Assembly: GCF_030453725.1 (NCBI RefSeq)
Contig: NZ_JAKDJU010000090.1
Location: 1-12,218, forward strand
Length of the DNA: 12,218 nt
Direction: 5' to 3'
DNA from: Brevibacterium picturae
GTDB taxonomy: Bacteria > Actinomycetota > Actinomycetes > Actinomycetales > Brevibacteriaceae
Shown here piece by piece: positions 6,146 through 12,218 of the stretch. The position numbers and the translations under genes were made by a program. Position 1 is the stretch's first letter. The number at the start of each line of letters is the position of its first letter. The notes beneath the pieces were generated by a model, which worked only from the letters and a program-made list of their open reading frames with translations, ran no database searches and was not told where the DNA came from.

Positions 6146-7327
6146 CAAACTGCCGGTGCGGGCCAGGTTGTTGAGCGCATCGGCGAATCGGGCCGAGGCG
6201 ATCGGGTCCTGGCCGCAGATGCGCATGGGTGGGTGGTCGCTGAAGTGCGCGGGTGTCACAGCGTCGGCCCCCGGGTAGTGCGATGTTCCCCCGAGCAGCT
6301 GTCCGGGCCCGGCCTGTGCGAGGACGAAGCCGCGGCCATGGCCGGTGGTCGAGACCAGCATGAACCGGCGATCGGTCGCCACGAGCATCTGCGGCGGCCG
6401 GGTGCGGTCGCCGCGCAGCCACATCAGGATGCGCTCACCGGGATTGAGTACGTCGAATGGGGGATGGTTGCCGGTGGTCAGTTGAGCGCCGAACGGAGCC
6501 ATCTGGCCCTGCACGCCGAAAGGTGAGCTGCCCTCACGCCTGGCGAATGCTGACCCGATCCGCGATGCGAGTGACGACCTCCGTAAGGCGCCGAGGGGTC
6601 GGGGGCGGTCATAGCCGAGGAGTCGAGCCTGACCCATGGCCCAACGGCGGGTCGCGAACTGTGCACCCAGTGCCAGAAGCAGAATCGGCAGGCAGACCAC
6701 GAGACATTGAACCGTCGGCAGATAGGACAGGGCGAGCACGAGGATCACAGGGTTGACGAGGAGGGAGATGACGAAACTGAGGACGAAGACGGTGATGGAC
6801 GCTGCCTTGCTCGTGCGACTGCAGGCATCGACGATGCCGTTGAACATCAGCCCGAGTGTCACCAAGATCCAGCAGCAGAGGACCACGACGAGTGCGGGCA
6901 GCGGCGACTGCAGATAGTCGCCCCATACCGTTCCGGGTTCGCCCGGGGATTGCGCGAGCGCAGTCCAGGACACGACCGACGCGGCGGCCAGCAGCCCACT
7001 GATCGGTCCCAAGGAGAACACTCTGTACCAGGGGCGGCGCACAAACGCGGTGAACCGATCGAGCACATGACCCCGGTGGAGCTCATTGGACTCCCAGTTG
7101 GTTCGAGTTCCGTCCTCTTCGAAGAGCATGACTGCAATCGTGGTGACGAAGCCGAGGATGGCGAAAGCCGCCGATGCGGCGATCGTCGGGTCGGCATCGC
7201 CGGCGTGGCCCGGCCTCAGGCTGAACCCGCTGTTTGCGGTGTGGAAGACGAGTGTCGCGATCGCTGAGGACACCAGTCCGCTGATCACAACTGGGAACAT
7301 GGGGTGGAGATGGACTCTGGTCCTCAT
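6137..7327 (-). CDS. Uncharacterised six-helix membrane protein with C-terminal PH-like domain (paralog 1)
   Basis: I do not recognise a named family for this 396-residue protein. Hydrophobic segments lie at about 10-30, 48-70, 102-126, 142-165, 176-203 and 206-223, followed by a basic, low-complexity linker (about 224-288) and a soluble domain from 289. That domain has PFDVLNPGERILMWLRG and MLVATDRRFMLVS, a pattern seen in bacterial PH-like (YokE/bPH) domains. It is one of three paralogs in the window, all sharing GTVWGDY followed by SPLPA (here residues 132-144), GPGQL or a close variant (PGQL), and the ending HF.DHP.MR....DP. This is the most divergent copy. The ATG at 7327 has GGGAGGAT at a good distance. 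It lies downstream of betT with a 155-base gap holding nested hairpins. A membrane role is likely and function is unknown. Confidence 0.88.
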   Translation of the reverse strand: MRTRVHLHPMFPVVISGLVSSAIATLVFHTANSGFSLRPGHAGDADPTIAASAAFAILGFVTTIAVMLFEEDGTRTNWESNELHRGHVLDRFTAFVRRPWYRVFSLGPISGLLAAASVVSWTALAQSPGEPGTVWGDYLQSPLPALVVVLCCWILVTLGLMFNGIVDACSRTSKAASITVFVLSFVISLLVNPVILVLALSYLPTVQCLVVCLPILLLALGAQFATRRWAMGQARLLGYDRPRPLGALRRSSLASRIGSAFARREGSSPFGVQGQMAPFGAQLTTGNHPPFDVLNPGERILMWLRGDRTRPPQMLVATDRRFMLVSTTGHGRGFVLAQAGPGQLLGGTSHYPGADAVTPAHFSDHPPMRICGQDPIASARFADALNNLARTGSLPS

Positions 7328-7389
7328 GCCTCAATCCTCCCAGCCGACGGCCCGACCGGTGACGGAACCGTGTTGCAGATCTGAAGCAG

Positions 7390-7444
7390 CCCACCTCCCC
7401 GAGGTGGCATGCTCACTGACGGTGAGCAGCCTCGGCGAGGTGGG
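7390..7444. other. Nested, mutually exclusive hairpins between betT and paralog 1
   Basis: CCACCTC (7391-7397) can pair with GAGGTGG at 7401-7407 (7-bp stem, 3-base loop) or with the second copy GAGGTGG at 7437-7443, extended to eight pairs by C7390 and G7444. Between them GCTCAC/GTGAGC (7411-7416 and 7422-7427) forms another perfect 6-bp stem. The same pairings exist on the transcribed minus strand. There is no clear T-tract, so this could be a terminator for betT, an attenuator before paralog 1, or an mRNA-stabilising element. Confidence 0.5.
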
Positions 7445-7482
7445 ATTCGGGGCGTCCGCCTGATGTCGGAGGGTCCGCGGCT

Positions 7483-9741
7483 TCAGTCCTTCGCGGCAGC
7501 CGCCGGCTCGACCTCCTCGACCTCATCCGCTGAGGTGGGTATCGCCGGAATCGAGTCCGTGGCCGGGGGAGTCGGCGGGGTCACGACCGACTGGTACGAG
7601 TGCTCGTGCGAGTAGGCGAGGAACGACAGATGGTTCTCGTAGCGGTCGAGGACGTCGTCGATGATCTGCTGAGAGCTCAGACCCATGAGGTCATAGCCCT
7701 CGGAACCGGTCTGCGTGAACACTTCGATCCGGTAGTACACGTCATCGCCGCGAGGAGCGTTGCGTCCGCCGAACGAGGGAACATTGTGTTCGACAGCGGC
7801 AATCTGATACTGGAAGTTGCGCTGCTGACCCATGTCGACGATGAGCGTGGACTCCGTGATCTCGGACTCCGTGTCCGGGTCCTCGATGAGTTCGACCGTG
7901 TAGTCGAGTTCGCGGAACTCGGCGGCCACGGCTTCGAGCGCAGGTTCGACCACCTCGTTGACGAATCTGTCGACGGCCTTCTTCGACGGGTAGGAGCGCA
8001 GGGTCGCCAGACGCTGACGCCAGGTCTTCTCCGGGGTCCGGCCGCCGTGGGCCGCCGTGGTCCGACGTTTGCGGGACCGACCCTCCCGCTCGGCTCTCTC
8101 CATGCGCAGAACCTTGGAGAACGAGGCCATGACGAGGTAGGCGATGATCGTCACCGGCAGGGCGAAGATCAGCGTCGCGTATTCCATTGTCGTCACTCCA
8201 CCGGCCACAAGCATGGCGATGGTCAGCACGGCGGTGACGAGTGCCCAGAAGATGCGCAGCCATTTGGCTCCGTCCTCCTCGGGGTTCGGGATGTTGGAGC
8301 TGAAGTTCGACATCACCATTGCTCCCGAGTTCGCGCTCGTGAGGTAGAAGAGGAGACCCGAGAGCGTGGCCAGACCGATGAGGAAGGTGGATCCCGGGAA
8401 CATGTCGAGCAGGGCATACCAGCCCTGTTCGGGTGAATCGATGGCCAGCTGCGCGAATTCGTTGTTGCCGTCGAAGACCTCGGCGAGGGCGGAGTTGCCG
8501 AAGATCGTGACGATGATGAAGTCACAGAGCACCGGCGCGGTGATCGCGGCGATGACGAACTCACGCAGAGTGCGCCCACGGGAGATCCGGGCGAGGAAGA
8601 GTCCGACGAAGGGACCCCAAGCCAGCCAGAATGCCCAGAAGAACAGCGTCCAGGCGCCCATCCATGCGGAGCCGTCCTCGACATAGGCGAAGGTGGACAG
8701 GGTGCGTTCGGGCAGAGTGAAGATGAAGCGGCCGATGTTCTCGACAATGGCGTTGAGCAGGAACGCGGTCTTGCCGGTGACGAGGATGTAGAGCATCATC
8801 GCGGCACAGGACCAGAGGTTGAGTTCGGAGACCAGGCGGATGCCCTTGTCCACGCCCGAGGTGCAGGCTGCGATCGTCATGACGACGGCGACGAGGACGA
8901 GGGCGATCTGGAGGGCGAGACCCTGGGGGAGTCCGAAGAGTTCGGAGAAGCCGACGTTGAGCAGGACGACGCCGATGCCCATCGAGGTGGCCACGCCGAA
9001 GACGGTGCCGACCAGGGCGAAGATGTCGATGACGTCGCCGGTGGCGCCGCGGACGCGCTTGCCCAACAGCGGGTAGAGGACCGCACGAATCGACAGCGGC
9101 ATGCCCCAGCGGTAGGCGAAGTAGCCCATGGCCATGCCCAGCAGCGAGTACATCGACCAGCCGGCGATGCCGTAGTGGAACATCGTCCACACAACGGCGT
9201 CCTGAGCGGCTGCCGCGGATTCGGGATCGGCATTGACCGGTTGGAAGAACTGGGTGATGGGTCCGGTCACCGAGTAGAAGAGCATGTCGATGCCCACGCC
9301 TGCGGCGAAGAGCATGGCAACCCAGGTGAAGAGGTTGTACTGCGGCCTGGAGTGGTCCGGGCCCAATCGGACCGAGCCCTCCTTGGACAGTGCAACCCAC
9401 AGGACGAAGGCGATGACGACGGTGACCGTCAGCACGTAGTACCAGCCGAGGTTGGTCGCGATCCAGTCGACGATGGACTTCATCGTGGTCTGGGCGAAGT
9501 CGGGCATGAGCATCGCCCAGATGGAGAATGCGAGGATCACCCCCGAGGAGATGATGAAGACCTTCCAGTTGACCCGAGATCCCCGCTCGTCCGTGAGTTC
9601 GGCGGGGCCGCGGCTCATCTCCGTACTGGAGATCGGAGGGCGCTTCTCCGGGTCGACGTCACGGGCGGGCCTGTCGGTTCCGCCGAAGCGCTCACGCTCG
9701 ACGATCGGCCGTTTCATCTTCTCATCGTTGGAATCCTGCAC
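7483..9741 (-). CDS. betT: BetT-type choline/betaine transporter (BCCT family)
   Basis: This 752-residue inner-membrane secondary transporter imports choline or a related quaternary ammonium osmolyte. Twelve hydrophobic helices span about 60-545. Family hallmarks are GIDMLFYSVTGPITQFFQPV (150-169), TMFHYGIAGWSMY (186-198), ATSMGIGVVLLN (251-262), TSGVDKGIRLVSELN (294-308), WTLFFWAFWLAWGPFVGLFLARISRGRT (364-391) and LLFYLTSANSGAM (463-475). After the helices a basic stretch leads to a roughly 200-residue cytoplasmic tail resembling that of E. coli BetT, ending Pro/Ala/Glu-rich. BetT proteins are proton-coupled, unlike Na+-coupled BetP. I choose the GTG at 9741 because GGAGG lies six bases before it. 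A TTG at 9777 would add twelve residues without a ribosome site. No betaine-synthesis genes are present. It sits between two members of an unknown paralog family on the same strand. Confidence 0.93.
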   Translation of the reverse strand: MQDSNDEKMKRPIVERERFGGTDRPARDVDPEKRPPISSTEMSRGPAELTDERGSRVNWKVFIISSGVILAFSIWAMLMPDFAQTTMKSIVDWIATNLGWYYVLTVTVVIAFVLWVALSKEGSVRLGPDHSRPQYNLFTWVAMLFAAGVGIDMLFYSVTGPITQFFQPVNADPESAAAAQDAVVWTMFHYGIAGWSMYSLLGMAMGYFAYRWGMPLSIRAVLYPLLGKRVRGATGDVIDIFALVGTVFGVATSMGIGVVLLNVGFSELFGLPQGLALQIALVLVAVVMTIAACTSGVDKGIRLVSELNLWSCAAMMLYILVTGKTAFLLNAIVENIGRFIFTLPERTLSTFAYVEDGSAWMGAWTLFFWAFWLAWGPFVGLFLARISRGRTLREFVIAAITAPVLCDFIIVTIFGNSALAEVFDGNNEFAQLAIDSPEQGWYALLDMFPGSTFLIGLATLSGLLFYLTSANSGAMVMSNFSSNIPNPEEDGAKWLRIFWALVTAVLTIAMLVAGGVTTMEYATLIFALPVTIIAYLVMASFSKVLRMERAEREGRSRKRRTTAAHGGRTPEKTWRQRLATLRSYPSKKAVDRFVNEVVEPALEAVAAEFRELDYTVELIEDPDTESEITESTLIVDMGQQRNFQYQIAAVEHNVPSFGGRNAPRGDDVYYRIEVFTQTGSEGYDLMGLSSQQIIDDVLDRYENHLSFLAYSHEHSYQSVVTPPTPPATDSIPAIPTSADEVEEVEPAAAAKD

Positions 9742-9755
9742 GCATAACCTCCGGT
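9742..9755 (-). promoter_or_regulatory. Ribosome binding site that fixes the betT start
   Basis: Read on the minus strand the sequence is ACCGGAGGTTATGC followed by GTG. GGAGG (9752-9748) sits six bases from the GTG at 9741. This decides in favour of GTG over the longer TTG reading at 9777. Confidence 0.75.
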
Positions 9756-9791
9756 CGGAAACTTTGGACTCGCCCAAAAGGGCACCGATCC

Positions 9792-9797
9792 ATCCTA
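9792..9797 (-). promoter_or_regulatory. Possible betT -10 box
   Basis: TAGGAT on the minus strand fits TAnnnT and would give a leader of about 45 bases before the GTG. No good -35 is found 16-18 bases upstream, so this is tentative. The rest of the 9742-9914 gap shows only a CAACCA/TGGTTG inverted repeat at 9878-9909. Confidence 0.25.
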
Positions 9798-9914
9798 GGC
9801 TCTCGGAATTTTCCCAGTGACTCCGCCCCTTCCTTTCAGGACCAAGTCGTTACTTGCAGGTAGGGCGTGAGGCCCGGCAACCACGGCGAGGACGGGGCTG
9901 TGATGGTTGTGTTT

Positions 9915-11054
9915 TCAACGACGGAATTGTCCCGATCGCGTCAGACGAGTGACCGCAACGGCGAAGGCCCGTGACTGCCGGGGATCCCCACCGACGACGC
10001 GCATCACCGGATGATCATGGAAGTGCGCAGTGGTCATCAGGTCGCGCCCCACGCGCTCCGACCGGGCTCCGGCCAACTGCCCGGGGGCGGCCTGGTCGAG
10101 GATGAAGGTCCTGTCGGACCCAAGGATCGAGGCACGGACGAACCTCTGATTCGTGGCGATGAGGAGCTGAGGTTCCGGTGTGCGCTCACTCTTGAAATAC
10201 GTGAGCACCGTCTCGTCGGGCTCGAGGACGTCGAACGGTGGTCCGCCGGTATAGGACGTCCCCGGAGCCCCCGGAGCCCCCGGAAGAACGGAGTCGAAGC
10301 GTTGAGCACGGGATTCCGGCCACAGCGTCGGGGCAGGACGGGGTGCTTCCCAACGGGCGACTCGAGCAATGGCCCACACGCGGATCCCGGCCATGGTGAG
10401 CAGGCTCAGCAGGAACGCGATGACAGTGACGATCAACGCGAGGCTCGTCGGCTGCGATGGCAGAAATGCAAATCCGGCAGTGATTCCGAGGCCGAGGATG
10501 ACCATGGCGACGAGGACCGTGGCGACGAGGACCGTGGCGAAGAGACCGGACCGGGTGCGATGGAATGCCTCGGCGCAGGCGGCGATCGCGAATCCGATGT
10601 TCGCGGCGCTCCAGCAGGCGAGGAAGACAACGATGGCCGGCAGGGGCGAGGTCATGTAGTCGCCCCACACTGTTCCCGACGTTCCCGGGACTGCGGCGAT
10701 CGAATGCCAGATGAACACCGAGGCTGCGGCGAAGGCGGCGAAGATCGGGCCGACGGAGAACACCTTGATTGCCGCCTGCCTGATGAAGCCGGTGAATGAA
10801 TCGGGAATCCGGGGTTCGAAGCGGCGGCCTTTCGCAGCTGCTGCGTCGTCGGTGAAGAAGATGATCGCAATGGAATGGACGAAGCCGAGGACGCCGAAAC
10901 CCACCATCGCCGCAGATGAGGGGTCGATGTCCCCGCGGTGACCCGTCCGAGGATCGATGCCGGCGTTGAAGAGGGAGAAGGCGAGAAGCGCGAGGACAGC
11001 AAGGAGGGCACCGCAGATCACTGTTGCGAAGAATGTGTGTGTTCTTAACCTCAT
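9915..11054 (-). CDS. Uncharacterised six-helix membrane protein with C-terminal PH-like domain (paralog 2)
   Basis: This 379-residue protein is closely related to paralog 3 and more distantly to paralog 1. Predicted helices lie at about 8-29, 48-67, 96-122, 138-162, 171-198 and 203-232. A short NAGIDPRTGHRGDIDP loop follows helix 1, and GTVWGDY (127-133) precedes helix 4. A Pro/Ala/Gly linker (LPGAPGAPG) leads to a soluble domain (about 272-379) with LLIATNQRF, a PH-like pattern, then APGQLAGA and HFHDHPVMRVVGGDP. I start it at ATG 11054 because its N-terminus aligns with paralog 1. The open frame continues 61 codons further upstream (to 11237), but that extension overlaps the end of paralog 3 and is Arg/Pro-rich shadow sequence. 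The ribosome site is weak, so translation may depend on paralog 3, which ends 67 bases upstream. Function unknown. Confidence 0.87.
   Translation of the reverse strand: MRLRTHTFFATVICGALLAVLALLAFSLFNAGIDPRTGHRGDIDPSSAAMVGFGVLGFVHSIAIIFFTDDAAAAKGRRFEPRIPDSFTGFIRQAAIKVFSVGPIFAAFAAASVFIWHSIAAVPGTSGTVWGDYMTSPLPAIVVFLACWSAANIGFAIAACAEAFHRTRSGLFATVLVATVLVAMVILGLGITAGFAFLPSQPTSLALIVTVIAFLLSLLTMAGIRVWAIARVARWEAPRPAPTLWPESRAQRFDSVLPGAPGAPGTSYTGGPPFDVLEPDETVLTYFKSERTPEPQLLIATNQRFVRASILGSDRTFILDQAAPGQLAGARSERVGRDLMTTAHFHDHPVMRVVGGDPRQSRAFAVAVTRLTRSGQFRR
10259..10285. repeat. 9-bp repeats encoding a Pro-Gly-Ala linker in paralog 2
   Basis: About three 9-bp units of the form CCCCCGGAG encode PGAPGAPG in the linker between the membrane part and the PH-like domain. 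The linkers of the other paralogs have unrelated sequence, which marks this as a variable hinge. Confidence 0.7.
10504..10548. repeat. 15-bp repeats in helix 5 of paralog 2
   Basis: A 15-bp unit of the form GTGGCGACGAGGACC occurs at 10504-10518 and 10519-10533, with a degenerate third copy to 10548. It encodes a duplicated TVLVA pentapeptide inside predicted helix 5. The repeat preserves frame and hydrophobicity. Confidence 0.7.
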
Positions 11055-11121
11055 GCTCTGAAGTCTTACAGCTGAGATCGCCGCAGGAGGTGCAGGATTG
11101 TTCCAGATCTGTGTCGCCTCG

Positions 11122-12218
11122 TCAGCGGCGAACCTGTCCCGTGCGCGCCAGCAGGGTGACCGCCTCGGCGAAGGCCCGGGACTGTTCGGGATTGCCGCCG
11201 ACGACGCGCATGTCCTGGCGATCACGGAAGTGCGCAATCGTCACGAGATCGGATCCCTCGCGCTGCGAACTGGCCCCTGCCAGCTGTCCGGGGGCGGCCT
11301 GTTCGAGGACGAAGGTCCTCTCGGATCCGAGGATCGAGGCCCGGGCGAATCTCTGATCCGTGGCGATGAGCATCTGCGGTTCCGGAGTGCGGTCGCTGGG
11401 GAAGTGCATGAGCAGCTTCTCGCCACGGCGGAGCATGTCGTGCGGTGGCCCGTCTGGGTGGGGCCGCGGCTGATGCTGCTCATTCTGGTGACGCTGCTCA
11501 TGCTGGTGACCGAACCGGGCCCGACGCCGTCGTTCCCGAGCACTCGGTCCGGGATGAGTCGCGTCGTAGTGGGCGACTCGGACACTGGCCCACGCGCGGG
11601 CACCGAGGAGCGCGATCAGGCTCACGGGCAACGCGATGACGGCCATGATCAGTGCAGGACCGGTCGGCTGATCCGGGAGGAAGAAGAAGCCGACTGTGAT
11701 GCCGAGGCCCGCTGAGAACATGACGATCATGCCTGCGATGAACAGTCCGTGGCGATCACGGTTGAATGCCTCGGCGATGGCGGCGAAGGTGAACCCGATG
11801 TTGGTCGCGGCCCAGCACAGGAGGAAGAGTGCGAGGGCGGGCAGCGGTGACGCGGTGTAATCGCCCCAGACCGTTCCCAGAGTTCCCGGGAACTCAGCGA
11901 ACGAATGCCAGATGAACACCGAGGCTGTGCAGATGACCGCGAAGATCGGTCCCACCGACAGCACCTTGTACCAGGCCTGTCGAACGAATCCGGTATATGA
12001 ATCGGGTGCCCTGGGAAGGTGGGGGTCGGTGGCCGCGTCAGCTGTCTTCGGCGAATCATCGTCGTCGAAGAAGATGATCGCGACGGAGTGGTAGAGGCCG
12101 AGCAGGCCGAAGCAGGCCGAAGCAGCGCCCTTGGGGTCGAAGTCGCCGACGCGGCCGGCCCGAGGATCGATGCCGGCGTTCGCGAGGGCGAAGACGACCA
12201 GCATGAAGAGAGCGAGCG
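11122..12218 (-). CDS. Uncharacterised six-helix membrane protein with C-terminal PH-like domain (paralog 3, 5' end outside window)
   Basis: The frame is open to the window edge. An internal ATG at 12204 would give 360 residues, but the upstream codons read LALF and align with helix 1 of paralog 2. The real start therefore lies about 50 bases beyond the window. NAGIDPRAGRVGDFDP follows helix 1, then an acidic FFDDDD after helix 2, GTVWGDY and SPLPA before helix 4, and two further helices. The linker is rich in Arg, His and Gln (FGHQHEQRHQNEQHQ). The C-terminal domain has MLIATDQRF, APGQLAG and MRVVGGNPEQSRAF, nearly the same as in paralog 2. It is the upstream gene of the run. Function unknown; a membrane protein with a cytoplasmic PH-like domain is inferred. 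Confidence 0.87.
   Translation of the reverse strand, partial: LALFMLVVFALANAGIDPRAGRVGDFDPKGAASACFGLLGLYHSVAIIFFDDDDSPKTADAATDPHLPRAPDSYTGFVRQAWYKVLSVGPIFAVICTASVFIWHSFAEFPGTLGTVWGDYTASPLPALALFLLCWAATNIGFTFAAIAEAFNRDRHGLFIAGMIVMFSAGLGITVGFFFLPDQPTGPALIMAVIALPVSLIALLGARAWASVRVAHYDATHPGPSARERRRRARFGHQHEQRHQNEQHQPRPHPDGPPHDMLRRGEKLLMHFPSDRTPEPQMLIATDQRFARASILGSERTFVLEQAAPGQLAGASSQREGSDLVTIAHFRDRQDMRVVGGNPEQSRAFAEAVTLLARTGQVRR
11476..11511. repeat. 18-bp tandem repeat encoding a His/Gln/Glu linker in paralog 3
   Basis: CTGCTCATTCTGGTGACG (11476-11493) and CTGCTCATGCTGGTGACC (11494-11511) are adjacent and differ at two positions. On the coding strand they give the HQHEQ/HQNEQ pair of the linker before the PH-like domain. 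Paralogs 1 and 2 lack this repeat, so it arose after the gene duplication. Confidence 0.75.

Noticed and set aside
7600..8436. 278-codon plus-strand frame opposite betT
   Set aside because: It is antisense to the conserved BetT coding region, and the His/Arg/Gly-rich translation has no recognisable domain.
9878..9909. CAACCA/TGGTTG inverted repeat after paralog 2 as a terminator
   Set aside because: The stem is six pairs with a 20-base loop, and the only T-rich tail is on the plus strand, opposite to transcription.
10011..10799. 262-codon plus-strand frame opposite paralog 2
   Set aside because: It is antisense to a gene supported by two paralogs. The translation is low-complexity Gly/Asp/Arg.
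11055..11237. N-terminal extension of paralog 2 to 11237
   Set aside because: It overlaps the coding end of paralog 3 in another frame. Homology with paralog 1 begins at the ATG at 11054.
12101..12125. 10-bp repeat AGCAGGCCGA, two and a half copies
   Set aside because: It lies in codons where paralogs 2 and 3 have equal length, so it reflects codon use of a Gly/Leu/Cys-rich helix rather than an insertion.
1..12218. CRISPR array, tRNA, rRNA or insertion sequence
   Set aside because: No regularly spaced repeats, cloverleaf-like sequence, transposase motif or paired terminal inverted repeats were seen on reading through.

Overview
The window is GC-rich DNA with Actinomycetota-style coding bias, short intergenic gaps and probable leaderless starts (ATG six bases after a TAnnnT -10 box). 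The gene set (Nramp and ABC manganese importers, a BetT-type choline carrier, a lipase-maturation-factor-like protein) suits a Brevibacterium-like actinobacterium, but that is a guess from content, not from a marker gene. No rRNA, tRNA, CRISPR array, insertion sequence or phage gene was seen. No gene-free stretch exceeds about 180 bases.

Layout from left to right. (1) 1-273, minus: the N-terminal 91 residues of a TetR-type regulator cut by the window edge, with candidate operator half-sites around its start. (2) 379-1641, plus: an Nramp-family Mn2+/Fe2+ importer (mntH), divergent from tetR. (3) 4308 down to 1722, minus: a three-gene ABC metal importer in the order lipoprotein binding protein, ATPase, permease, joined by two 4-base ATGA overlaps. 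The binding protein carries the His-His-Glu-Asp ligand set of manganese-type binding proteins. mntH and this operon are convergent, yet each is headed by almost the same 18-20 bp palindrome lying over a putative -10 box. They are therefore probably co-repressed by one manganese-sensing (MntR/DtxR-type) repressor encoded elsewhere. (4) 5999 down to 4485, minus: a lipase maturation factor (LMF1)-family membrane protein. (5) 12218 down to 6137, minus: three paralogous membrane proteins of unknown function (six predicted helices plus a C-terminal PH-like domain), with a BetT-type BCCT transporter between the second and third copies. The paralog furthest right runs off the window.

Regions 1-3 form a manganese acquisition locus. 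Regions 4-5 form a run of same-strand membrane-protein genes. The most novel element is the tandem paralog family around betT, which I could not assign to any characterised system. Smaller curiosities are a switch-like nested hairpin between betT and paralog 1, and two tandem duplications that span stop codons.
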